Assembly: GCA_045546775.1 (NCBI GenBank)
Contig: JAZQDM010000026.1
Location: 1 to 64,000 of the forward strand
Reading direction: 5' to 3'
Length of the DNA: 64,000 nucleotides
From: RGIG3002 sp045546775
GTDB lineage: Bacteria > Bacillota > Clostridia > Lachnospirales > Lachnospiraceae
Shown here: positions 1 to 8,266 of the stretch, piece by piece
Layout of the letters: each line of letters begins with the position of its first letter
Numbering within the stretch: the stretch's first letter is position 1
Translations under genes and position numbers: made by a program
The notes under the pieces: model-generated
Told to the model about the DNA's origin: nothing
Database searches by the model: none
What the model saw: the letters and a program-made list of their open reading frames with translations, nothing else

Positions 1-141
1 CCTCCGACTTGCGCAATTTTGTATTCCGTGACGGATATGAAATGTTTAAACGATGTGGAAGCGGATACGATGTACACCGAAGGAACTATCGTGGAAATAT
101 TGGGAATAGAAGTCTACAATGATGTGGAGTGGGGATTTTAA
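1..141 (+). CDS. 3' end of an unidentified gene
   Basis: An open frame runs from the first base to a TAA stop at 139-141 and gives the last 46 residues of a protein ending in DVEWGF. The tail is acidic with alternating hydrophobic residues (EGTIVEILGIEVYND), suggesting beta strands, but I do not recognise a family. A good terminator follows directly, which supports this being a real gene end. No function is assigned. Confidence 0.55.
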   Translation, partial: PPTCAILYSVTDMKCLNDVEADTMYTEGTIVEILGIEVYNDVEWGF

Positions 142-146
142 ACAAA

Positions 147-179
147 GCAGGTAACCATCGTGTTGCCTGCCTATTTTTT
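147..179 (+). terminator. intrinsic terminator after the partial gene
   Basis: Arms GCAGGTAAC (147-155) and GTTGCCTGC (162-170) pair with one T-G wobble around a six-base loop. A CTATTTTTT tract follows. It separates the upstream gene from the 269-10494 cluster. Confidence 0.8.
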
Positions 180-181
180 GG

Positions 182-210
182 TTGAAATAAGACCTAAACA
201 ATGGCATAAT
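182..210 (+). promoter_or_regulatory. probable sigma-A promoter of the TPM/Hsp70 cluster
   Basis: TTGAAA (182-187) and CATAAT (205-210) are separated by 17 bp. They lie between the upstream terminator and the first gene of the cluster, with a leader of about 50 bases. No other promoter-like pair was seen before the following genes, which are tightly packed, so this may drive the whole cluster to about 10.5 kb. Confidence 0.55.
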
Positions 211-268
211 TTTCTTTAGGAAAAACAAGAAAAAGAATGAAAAAGCTACAAAACGGGAGGATACATAT

Positions 269-1249
269 ATGGCAAGGCATGGAGGGGGATCACGCAGTGG
301 CGGAAGCAGCCGGAGCAGCAGTTCGAGAAGCGGCGGAGGTTCACGCGGAGGCGGCTCAAGCGTACGGACTTCGAGCACACCGTTTCGAGGATGCTATAAC
401 CGTTCTTACTATGACAGACACGGAAGGTTTCACAGTTATTATACAAGTAATCGATATTTTGGAACGCAAAAAGGAACCACCACAGGCATCAAGTTTGTGT
501 TGGCGTTCATAACGTTTCACATGTTGCTTATGGTGGGCGGATTTTCTACAGCATTTGTTCAGTTTGGTGGAAAAGTATCCGGGGATCCGGACCGCATTTA
601 CATAGAGGATCATGCAAACGTATTGACTGCAAGCGAAGAAAAAGAAGTGCTGGAGCTGTTGGAAGAAGTGTACGATAAGTCGGGGATGCCGGTAACGGTG
701 TATACGGATGATTTTTCCTGGATGGAGCACTACGATTCTCTGTCTGTTTATTCGGAGGAACTCTATTATCAGATTGGATATGAAGAAGATGCTATGATTA
801 TAGTGTTTACTACCGATAACGGGGCGGAATTTTACGATTGGGAATATGATATATGTTGCGGAGATGACACGATAAAATGTTTTTCGGATGAAACATTTGA
901 CAAACTGTTAAGCAATTTCCATAAGGGAATGGCAAACCAAAATTTGGCAGAAGCTTTGGAATATTCATGGAATTCGGTCATGGGTGATCTGGCAAAAGTA
1001 ACGATCAACTGGTCAGGTTTGCCGATTATTTTATTCCTGCTTGCTTTTTATAGTGTCTTTTACATAGTAGTTTTGGGAAGCACAAAGAAGCAAAACGATG
1101 CGTATCGTTATTTTCAGGAAAATCCGCAGATGTTATCATCTGTGCCGATGATGGTGCATGCACAATGTCCAAGCTGCGGGGCAGCAAATGCAGAGCAAAA
1201 GGAAGTGTGCGAGTATTGCGGCAGTCTGTTGAAAATAACGAATATGTAA
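269..1249 (+). CDS. TPM-domain membrane protein with C-terminal zinc ribbon
   Basis: 326 residues. Residues 1-35 are almost pure Gly/Ser/Arg. A first membrane segment spans about 72-97 and a second about 250-270, with an extracytoplasmic region between them that reads as a TPM domain (PF04536-like): DHANVLTASEEKEVLELLEE at about 114-133, then GMPVTVYT and DAMIIVF. The C-terminus carries a CxxC-x10-CxxC zinc ribbon (C300, C303, C314, C317). TPM domains occur in proteins linked to photosystem repair, membrane quality control or phosphatase activity, so the exact job is open. The start is fixed by GGGAGG eight bases upstream. It is first in a cluster with an Hsp70 and a J-like protein and shares the zinc-ribbon-plus-membrane layout of the protein at 8267. 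Domain call by eye. Confidence 0.7.
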   Translation: MARHGGGSRSGGSSRSSSSRSGGGSRGGGSSVRTSSTPFRGCYNRSYYDRHGRFHSYYTSNRYFGTQKGTTTGIKFVLAFITFHMLLMVGGFSTAFVQFGGKVSGDPDRIYIEDHANVLTASEEKEVLELLEEVYDKSGMPVTVYTDDFSWMEHYDSLSVYSEELYYQIGYEEDAMIIVFTTDNGAEFYDWEYDICCGDDTIKCFSDETFDKLLSNFHKGMANQNLAEALEYSWNSVMGDLAKVTINWSGLPIILFLLAFYSVFYIVVLGSTKKQNDAYRYFQENPQMLSSVPMMVHAQCPSCGAANAEQKEVCEYCGSLLKITNM

Positions 1250-1267
1250 TGAGTAGAGAGGAAAAGC

Positions 1268-2731
1268 ATGCATTACGAAAAATATTATGGTTTGACGGCA
1301 TATGAATTACTAAAAAAGGTGAATGATACATATGCGAATCAAATTTTATTTTCTTTTATGAGAGATGGTGAGGTTATTGCCGTCTCCTGCAATGAGTTTT
1401 GGAAAGATGTGCAAAATGTGGCATATCGATTGGATAAAAAACAATTAAAGGGCAAGTATGTTGTAATCGAAGGAAAATCAGATTATGAGACTGTGGTTGC
1501 CTTTTATGCCACTGTGTCCATGGGAGCTGTGGCAGCAGTTCTGAATCTGGATTTGCCGGAAGAAGAAATTTGTTTTGCCATGGATACGATGAAACCGGCT
1601 ATGGTTATCTGCAGTGAGGAGAACATGGACGTCACCGATGAATATGCAGCAGAAAGTGAAATATGCCGCCTGTATGTAAGAAGTGCGGGGGATGAGCCGA
1701 GCATTCGACGTTGGCTTGATGAAGGAGGAAAGTTGTTTGAATACAAGGGGGATCAAAATCCGAAAGACCCTGCAGTTGTGTTAATGACTTCCGGTAGTAC
1801 AAGTAAGAGCAAACTTGTGTTGTTATCGCATTATGTGTTTATGCCTGATAAAGAAACATGTACGGATAAGGCAATCCTTGTATTTCCGCTATATCATGTG
1901 GCGGGAATTGCAGTTGTTACAAATTGCCTGACGCGCGGTACACAGTTGTGTTTATCCAATATGAAAGATGGCATCCGGGATATCGGGTGGTTCCATCCGG
2001 TTGCAATCACGGCTGTTCCGGCGTTTATTTCAGTGTTGATAAAAAGAAGCAAACAAAACCTGATAGACCTTGCGGAATTTGAGCAAATAACAAGTGCCGG
2101 TGCGCCGCAACATTTGGAAGAAGCAAAATATTTGAAATCACTCGGTATTTTTTCTTCATCGACTTACGGAGCCACAGAGATAGGTGGTTCGGCAATCTAT
2201 ACAACGCCGGACGAATTTTGGTTTGGTGCAGTTGGAAAACCGGGTCCGTGGAACGAAATTGAGATTTCTAAGCAGGGAGAAATTCTTATCAGAGGGAACA
2301 ATTTAATGCTGGAATATATCGGTAATCCAAAAGAGACGCAGGAAGTGTTAGCAGATGGATGGTATCATACCGGAGATGTGGGATTTATCGATAAGAAAGG
2401 ATTTTTACATATAACCGGACGAATGAAAAATATTATTATTTTATCGAACGGAGAAAATGTCAGTCCGGAAGTGATAGAAGCGCAGTTACAGTATTGTCCG
2501 GAAATAGAAGAAATTGTTGTGTGTGGCGAAGCGGATGTGATTGTGGCACATGTGTGGTGCGGTAAATTGTGTGATGAAACAACACAGAAAAACGTGAAAA
2601 AATTTATAGCAAAATACAATAGATATGTTCCGACGTATCGTCGTGTGCGTGACATTGTGTTTAGAGATAAGCCATTTGAAAAAACGGCTACAGGAAAAAT
2701 AAAAAGAGAGGGAGATTTATGGCGGTTATAG
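1268..2731 (+). CDS. AMP-dependent synthetase/ligase (acyl or aryl substrate unknown)
   Basis: 487 residues, a member of the ANL adenylating superfamily, which activates carboxylates as acyl-AMP and usually passes them to CoA or a carrier. Visible motifs are the phosphate loop TSGSTSKSK at 174-182 (usual form TSGSTGxPK, so the Gly and Pro positions are changed), YGATE at 300-304, YHTGD at 366-370, the hinge around GRMKN at 384-388, and the catalytic-lysine motif TATGKIKR at 473-480. The short length resembles O-succinylbenzoate-CoA ligase-like or long-chain acyl-CoA ligase enzymes, but no substrate can be read. Its last 13 bases overlap the start of the Hsp70 gene, indicating translational coupling. 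No acyl carrier protein or thioesterase is nearby. Confidence 0.8.
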   Translation: MHYEKYYGLTAYELLKKVNDTYANQILFSFMRDGEVIAVSCNEFWKDVQNVAYRLDKKQLKGKYVVIEGKSDYETVVAFYATVSMGAVAAVLNLDLPEEEICFAMDTMKPAMVICSEENMDVTDEYAAESEICRLYVRSAGDEPSIRRWLDEGGKLFEYKGDQNPKDPAVVLMTSGSTSKSKLVLLSHYVFMPDKETCTDKAILVFPLYHVAGIAVVTNCLTRGTQLCLSNMKDGIRDIGWFHPVAITAVPAFISVLIKRSKQNLIDLAEFEQITSAGAPQHLEEAKYLKSLGIFSSSTYGATEIGGSAIYTTPDEFWFGAVGKPGPWNEIEISKQGEILIRGNNLMLEYIGNPKETQEVLADGWYHTGDVGFIDKKGFLHITGRMKNIIILSNGENVSPEVIEAQLQYCPEIEEIVVCGEADVIVAHVWCGKLCDETTQKNVKKFIAKYNRYVPTYRRVRDIVFRDKPFEKTATGKIKREGDLWRL

Positions 2732-4488
2732 GAATTGATTTGGGGACAACCAATTCATTGGTATCTTATTGGAAAGATGGAAAGGCACAGCTGATTAGTG
2801 ACGAACTGGGAAATCAACTTTTTCCCAGTGTAGTCAGCTTTTTTGAAGACAACAAAGTGGCAGTTGGGGTAACAGCAAAAGAGCAGTTGGTATTAAGACC
2901 GGATTGTACAATCGGGTCTTTTAAGCGTTTTATGGGGTCGGAAAAAGTTTATACGTTAGCAGGCAAAGAGTACAAGCCATTGGAGTTGTCGGCCTATGTG
3001 CTTGCGGAATTGAAACGGGTTGCTCAAAAGCAGTTGGGCGAAGACATAGAAGAAGCAGTCATTACCGTACCGGCGTATTTTAATGATAAGCAAAGAAGTG
3101 ATACAAAGAAAGCGGCACAAATAGCAGGGCTAAAAGTAGAGCGACTGATTAACGAGCCGTCTTCGGCGGCGCTTGCTTACCAGATGAAAACCGGAATCAG
3201 TGATAATAACTTGATTGTATTTGATTTCGGCGGTGGTACGCTGGACTTGTCGTATGTGGAATGCTTTGAGAATGTAATTGAGATTGTTGCGGTGGCAGGC
3301 GATAACATGCTCGGCGGTGACGATGTGGATGCCGCAATTTTTGCATACATTTGTGAGCAAAAAGGGATGGACGCCGAAACGATGCCTTTGGAAGAACGGG
3401 CCGCGCTTTGCAGAGAAATCGAAGAACAAAAGAAACTGTTGCAGGAACAGGATAGCGTGATGATTGCGGGCGTGGAACTTTCCAATGACACGTTGTTTGC
3501 AAGCTGTGTGCCGCTGTTTACAAAAATCAAAAAGATTTTCTTAAGACTGCTGGAAGATGCAGACGTAAGAATATCGGAAGTGGATGACATTATTATGGTA
3601 GGTGGCTCGTCCAGACTTACCATTGTAAAACGCTTTTTGACAGAGCTTCTCGGAAAAGAGCCGATTGTGCTTGGAGATACCGATAAGGTGGTGGCTTACG
3701 GGGCAGGGGCATATGCCGGAATGCGTCAGCGAAAGGAAGAAGTTAAGGATATTATTATGACAGACGTTTGCCCGTTTACTCTGGGCATTGAAACGCGGCA
3801 TGGCAAAAATGACGAAAAGGGATATATGCTTCCGCTTATCCGCAGAAATTCCACCCTTCCGAGCCGGACAAAACAGGCACTTGTGACGTTGTATGACTAT
3901 CAACAGGGCATCAATGTGAAAATATTCCAGGGCGAAGAATATTACGCAAAAGACAATTTGTTTTTGGGCGAGGTCAGCATTGATGTGGAATCTAAGCCTG
4001 CCGGACAGGAAATGATTACCGTTCAATTTACGTATGATATCAACGGAATTTTGCAGGTGGAAGTAGAAAATTCCGCCGGCGAAAAGAAACATATTATGCT
4101 GGCAAACCAAAGCCTTACCGAAAGAGAGCTGGAACGATATCAGGCGCAAATGCAGGAAGCGGTGCGCATGGTGTCACCATGGGAAGACGAAGAGACGATG
4201 GAACTTTTTTCGTATTTGATGAAGACCTACGAGGAGAGTACCGGCGAAAAACAAGAGCGTATAGGAGCCTTTTTGTACATATATTCCAAAAAGCTGGAAA
4301 GCGGCAGAATGAAGCGCATTCACGAGGCAGTGCAGGAAATGCGGGAGTTAGTTGCTGCGCTTAAGGAATACGAGGAGGAGAAGGAAAACATTTATTTTGA
4401 CGGTCTTTTGAAATACGATACCTATGCAGAAGATGAGTTTGCGGTAGAATGGGAAAACGATGAGGAAGGGGAGAAATATACATCATGA
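2719..4488 (+). CDS. Hsp70 family chaperone, HscC/DnaK-like
   Basis: 589 residues. The nucleotide-binding domain opens with GIDLGTTNSLVSYW and contains the other Hsp70 signatures (VITVPAYFND, VFDFGGGTLDLS, IIMVGGSSR). A substrate-binding beta domain follows (PFTLGIET, then the IDVESKPAG and VEVENSAG strands), and a shortened, charged helical lid ends in EGEKYTS. The tail lacks the EEVD-type or DnaK C-terminal motif, and the length is near HscC rather than DnaK (about 610-640). No grpE or true dnaJ is adjacent, so this is an accessory Hsp70, not the housekeeping copy. It overlaps the ligase gene upstream by 13 bases and the J-like gene downstream by 4 (ATGA), so the Hsp70 and J-like protein are probably made as partners. 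Confidence 0.88.
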   Translation: MAVIGIDLGTTNSLVSYWKDGKAQLISDELGNQLFPSVVSFFEDNKVAVGVTAKEQLVLRPDCTIGSFKRFMGSEKVYTLAGKEYKPLELSAYVLAELKRVAQKQLGEDIEEAVITVPAYFNDKQRSDTKKAAQIAGLKVERLINEPSSAALAYQMKTGISDNNLIVFDFGGGTLDLSYVECFENVIEIVAVAGDNMLGGDDVDAAIFAYICEQKGMDAETMPLEERAALCREIEEQKKLLQEQDSVMIAGVELSNDTLFASCVPLFTKIKKIFLRLLEDADVRISEVDDIIMVGGSSRLTIVKRFLTELLGKEPIVLGDTDKVVAYGAGAYAGMRQRKEEVKDIIMTDVCPFTLGIETRHGKNDEKGYMLPLIRRNSTLPSRTKQALVTLYDYQQGINVKIFQGEEYYAKDNLFLGEVSIDVESKPAGQEMITVQFTYDINGILQVEVENSAGEKKHIMLANQSLTERELERYQAQMQEAVRMVSPWEDEETMELFSYLMKTYEESTGEKQERIGAFLYIYSKKLESGRMKRIHEAVQEMRELVAALKEYEEEKENIYFDGLLKYDTYAEDEFAVEWENDEEGEKYTS

Positions 4489-7268
4489 TAAATATATGGG
4501 ATGTGCTTGGCATTGCACCGACAAAAGAAAAGCGTGCCATCCGTAAAGCATATGCGGCACGCGCAAAGGAATGTCATCCGGAGGAAAATCCGGAAGGCTT
4601 TGAGGAATTGAGTGATGCGTATCAAAAAGCACTTGCGTATGCGGAATCCGATAGTGCGTCGCATTTCGAGCAATCGTTTCATTCTGAGAAAAAATCAGTG
4701 CATGTAAAAACGTCATACAAGGAATCGGAAACTGCGCCCGAAGAGACGCAGCAAAAGGAACCGGAAGTAGTGCCCGAGGAACCGGCGCAGAAAAGCTTGA
4801 TGGAGTTGCTGGAAGAAAAAGAACAGGAACGACAGAAAGAGCAGCTGACAAAAGGTGTGCTGAGGGATATTGTGGCACTTTATGAGGATGAAAAGCGTTC
4901 CAAAAAACAGGCGGAGTGGGAGAAAATATTTTTAAGTGACTCCTTTTTGGATGAATACATGTCGGAAGACTGGATGAACGGATTGTTTCATTATTTGGAA
5001 GAAAAAACAGAGGGCTTTCAGGAGCCGATTTTGCAAATTTTTTTGATTGAATTGATGGTTGCGTACGGATTGATGCCGGAGTATTCTGTTGTACCGGAAG
5101 TGGGTGCGTTTCCGGGGCAAAAGCTTGTGGCAAAGTTATGGAACGTGCAGCCGGAATGGTGGAGAGTAGAGCGCGGGGAAAGAATTATGCGCAAACCGGA
5201 CAATGTCGTAAGGGTTCGTGCAGTGAATTGTTTTCAGGCAATTACAATAGAAACACAAAAAGGAGAAATCCGGACAGATACTTTCCCGAAGTGGAGAGAA
5301 TTTCTTACAAGAGCCAGCAACAGTTACCTTTTTGAACTGAAGAAAAACCGGGAACTTTTCAAGTCATCCATGAGCAAAAATATATTGATATTGTACGCAT
5401 ATTGGATTAAAAAATATGTTTCGGATAAAGGTGTCATGAAACTGGTGTACAAAGAAATGCAGTTAAAAGAGCTGGAGCGCTCTGCTTATAAACAGTATTA
5501 TGCACCCCTGAAACAGGCGATTCTTGACAAATATCCGGATGTGGAAACGGATGTATGCAACGGAGAGGAAAAGCGGACGAAAGCAAGAGCAATTTTGATG
5601 AAGTTGCAGGATATTAGCGAACGCTATGCAAAGAGTGTTACCAATTTGCTCACTTACGATGCGACAGAGGTAAACCGCGAATTGCAAAAAGTGTTTGAAC
5701 ATCCGGAATGGGATGTCTTGGCAGAACAGTCCAATTTAAAAGCGTGGATTTCCGAAGTGTATATGCGTGCAAAAGATCCAACAGAAATACCGGAATACAT
5801 GTCTGTGTGGCTGGATAAGTTTTTTGCAGCGGAACGTTTTTCGACGGATAAATTGGTGCAGAAAATACGAACCAATATTACAAAGCATATCATTCAAGTG
5901 GAAAAGGCAAAGGAATACAGAGGATATACCTATTGGGAATATTTTTTCGCATACGGATTTGGTATCAGAAGTCTGCCGGTTGTTGTTCCTGTCGGAGATG
6001 CTTTTACCGGAATTAATTTGGAATCGTTTGTGCGGGATGGTGCCATACAGCTTCCGGAGTATGTTAATTTTGTATACTCCTCCAAGCGGGAAGAACAAAG
6101 AGAGCTGTTGCGGGTCGATGAGGAAAGCGGAAGAATGGATAAACCGGTAGCCTATGAATTCCAATATCCGGGAAATCATACGCTTCGCATGGAATTCTTT
6201 TACCATTTTGTGGCGTATTATTTTGACGGGGCGCTTGTCGCTTCCGAAAAATTGTCGTATGCACAGTTTGCAGAAATGGTAAATGCAGATGCGGGATTAA
6301 GCCCGGAGGCGTTCTTTGCGCTGCTTGCCATTACAAGGATTCGCGAGGAAGACCGAAGCGAGGCACGCAAGTGTGTGAGAGAATGGCTTAAAAAGACGAC
6401 GCTGAAGGATGTGACGCACGGAGTGATAGCAGAGTGCATTGTGCTGGACAACGCGCCACAGATGTATGGAGACAACATTTTTGTTGCGGAACAGCCGGAT
6501 TTGTGTATTTTGGTAAGCATGTATCCGAACGGATTTGCGTTATACCGCTATACGACAACAGGGCTTGTAGGCAGATACCCGAGAAAAGGGCTGGATTACA
6601 GTAAGATGCATCCCTATGAGATTTTGCAGGCACATTTGCGCCCTATACCAAAGAAAATCAAAAGCTTTGATGTGACAGGGCTTTCCAATGAGCAAAAAGC
6701 AGAAAAGATGCTGGAGGGCATGTATCTGAATGAAAAGGTGCGTCTCGGGGAGGCAGCAGGCAATGATATTACCCATTCCTATGTAGTCTTAAAACACAAA
6801 ATAAGCGAATATTTATACAAAGATAGGGTGTTTGCCGTTTCAAAGGACGGCATGGGATATGATTTTAATTTTCTGTCAGAATATGGCGATGACCATAGAA
6901 AATATATATTGGATGAATTGAATGACGGACTTAGAAAAGATGGAATCGAAGGGCCGTTTACGTACTACATGGTAACGCGAGAGTTTGAATCAGCAATTTA
7001 TGATTTTATTGCAAAAAGCGAGGATGGCAGATTTTTCGCAAGGAAATTTTTAGGTGGAGGTCATGTGTTCCAAGCAGACAATCTTCCGGGACTTTTGGTG
7101 CAAAAGTATGAATTTGACGATGTAGTGCAGGTAGATGTGTATGAAGGCCGCACCTCGCTGTCACGTTTTACACGGAAACCGGAATATTGCTTTACAGAAC
7201 AGGATTATAGAGAAAGTCTTGTGCAGGGACCGGTTGAAACACTGGCAGAGTATTATACGGTGTTTTAA
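4485..7268 (+). CDS. large protein with degenerate N-terminal J-domain (HPE)
   Basis: 927 residues. Residues 1-55 look like a J-domain: helix II KRAIRKAYAARAKE, loop HPEENPEGF and helix III ELSDAYQKALAYAE. The invariant HPD tripeptide that stimulates Hsp70 ATPase is HPE at 31-33. A charged low-complexity linker follows to about 125, then roughly 800 residues I cannot assign, rich in aromatic and acidic residues and without membrane segments. The ATG overlaps the Hsp70 stop codon, so this is presumably its co-chaperone or client receptor. HscC-type Hsp70s in other bacteria are encoded beside J-like proteins, which fits, but the function of the long C-terminal part is unknown. Confidence 0.72.
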   Translation: MINIWDVLGIAPTKEKRAIRKAYAARAKECHPEENPEGFEELSDAYQKALAYAESDSASHFEQSFHSEKKSVHVKTSYKESETAPEETQQKEPEVVPEEPAQKSLMELLEEKEQERQKEQLTKGVLRDIVALYEDEKRSKKQAEWEKIFLSDSFLDEYMSEDWMNGLFHYLEEKTEGFQEPILQIFLIELMVAYGLMPEYSVVPEVGAFPGQKLVAKLWNVQPEWWRVERGERIMRKPDNVVRVRAVNCFQAITIETQKGEIRTDTFPKWREFLTRASNSYLFELKKNRELFKSSMSKNILILYAYWIKKYVSDKGVMKLVYKEMQLKELERSAYKQYYAPLKQAILDKYPDVETDVCNGEEKRTKARAILMKLQDISERYAKSVTNLLTYDATEVNRELQKVFEHPEWDVLAEQSNLKAWISEVYMRAKDPTEIPEYMSVWLDKFFAAERFSTDKLVQKIRTNITKHIIQVEKAKEYRGYTYWEYFFAYGFGIRSLPVVVPVGDAFTGINLESFVRDGAIQLPEYVNFVYSSKREEQRELLRVDEESGRMDKPVAYEFQYPGNHTLRMEFFYHFVAYYFDGALVASEKLSYAQFAEMVNADAGLSPEAFFALLAITRIREEDRSEARKCVREWLKKTTLKDVTHGVIAECIVLDNAPQMYGDNIFVAEQPDLCILVSMYPNGFALYRYTTTGLVGRYPRKGLDYSKMHPYEILQAHLRPIPKKIKSFDVTGLSNEQKAEKMLEGMYLNEKVRLGEAAGNDITHSYVVLKHKISEYLYKDRVFAVSKDGMGYDFNFLSEYGDDHRKYILDELNDGLRKDGIEGPFTYYMVTREFESAIYDFIAKSEDGRFFARKFLGGGHVFQADNLPGLLVQKYEFDDVVQVDVYEGRTSLSRFTRKPEYCFTEQDYRESLVQGPVETLAEYYTVF

Positions 7269-7305
7269 AGGTGCTGCATGAGCAAACAATAGGGGGTATA
7301 CAAAT

Positions 7306-8235
7306 ATGAAAAAGTTTTTACAAAAGATGTTGCAAATGGTTTGTGTGTCGTTTCTCTTATCGTTTGTGTTGTTTCCGATTACCGCAAAGGCGGACATGGG
7401 ACCGAAACCTTCGGTTGTTGTCGAATTTACCGGGGCGGAAGGAAAAACATATTATGTGACGCTCTTATCGGAGCAAGAGCACAGAGGTCCGTATAGTGTG
7501 TGGGAAGGCGGGCGTAAGCCTTATGAGGAAAGTGACAGCCGATACCCTATATGGGAGAAGTTTGTGCAGTACAAAGATGCGGACGGATACTATTTTTTGG
7601 AAAGATTTGATGAGTGTAGTGAGTCCCACTGGTTTGCGTGGACCTATTACCCGCCGGAAAAATTTAAAGTGTTGTGTTATTTCCCGGATACGGATACGTT
7701 TGCTGTGAGTGATGTTTATGAGAGGTACGCATTTGACAGTTACTATGCGGTGGATTTGAGTGAGAAAACAATTGCTCCGGACACGGAACAGGGAGAGGGA
7801 GCGCAGAAAGATGCACCGACCATTGTTTTGGAAAACAATTATAATTATGTGGGCGAGGCTTTTGCGCTTATTTTGCGCATTTTACTCACTGTTTTGCTGG
7901 AAGTCGGATTGGCGTGGTTGTTCGGCTTCCGAAAGAAATGGGCGTTGTTGTGTATTGCAATTGTAAATGTCATTACGCAGGTTGGTTTCAATGTATTTTT
8001 GAATGTCATACAATATCAATCAGGCGCTCTTGCATTTCTTATCGTGTATTTTCTTGGGGAAATGTTTGTTTTTATGCTGGAAGTGGTTGTGTTTCTGCTT
8101 GTACTTCGGAAGCAAAGAGAAGAGCAGGAGAAAAGCTACGGTATTGTCCGGATTATATGTTATACCATATGTGCCAATTTGTTATCGTTTGTAGCGGGGG
8201 TGTATTTGGCATTATTGTTGCCGATAATTTTTTAA
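7306..8235 (+). CDS. signal peptide plus multi-pass membrane protein, unknown function
   Basis: 309 residues. A signal peptide of about 29 residues ends in ITAKA before DMGPK. An extracytoplasmic domain of about 150 residues follows, with many Tyr/Trp and acidic residues (YYVTLLSEQEH, HWFAWTYYPPEKF, TFAVSDVYERYAFDSYY). About four hydrophobic segments lie between residue 183 and the C-terminus, which ends LALLLPIIF. I do not recognise a named domain. It starts 37 bases after the J-like gene with a GGGGG ribosome site, so it belongs to the same transcription unit and probably places part of that module at the membrane. Confidence 0.65.
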   Translation: MKKFLQKMLQMVCVSFLLSFVLFPITAKADMGPKPSVVVEFTGAEGKTYYVTLLSEQEHRGPYSVWEGGRKPYEESDSRYPIWEKFVQYKDADGYYFLERFDECSESHWFAWTYYPPEKFKVLCYFPDTDTFAVSDVYERYAFDSYYAVDLSEKTIAPDTEQGEGAQKDAPTIVLENNYNYVGEAFALILRILLTVLLEVGLAWLFGFRKKWALLCIAIVNVITQVGFNVFLNVIQYQSGALAFLIVYFLGEMFVFMLEVVVFLLVLRKQREEQEKSYGIVRIICYTICANLLSFVAGVYLALLLPIIF

Positions 8236-8266
8236 TATTTGCTAACGGAGGAGTCAGACAAAAGAG

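Noticed and set aside
8220..8227. GCCGATAA, a perfect SigD -10
   Set aside because: The -35 position reads TGTA rather than TAAA and the site is the codons for the last residues of the 7306 protein. Chance is more likely.
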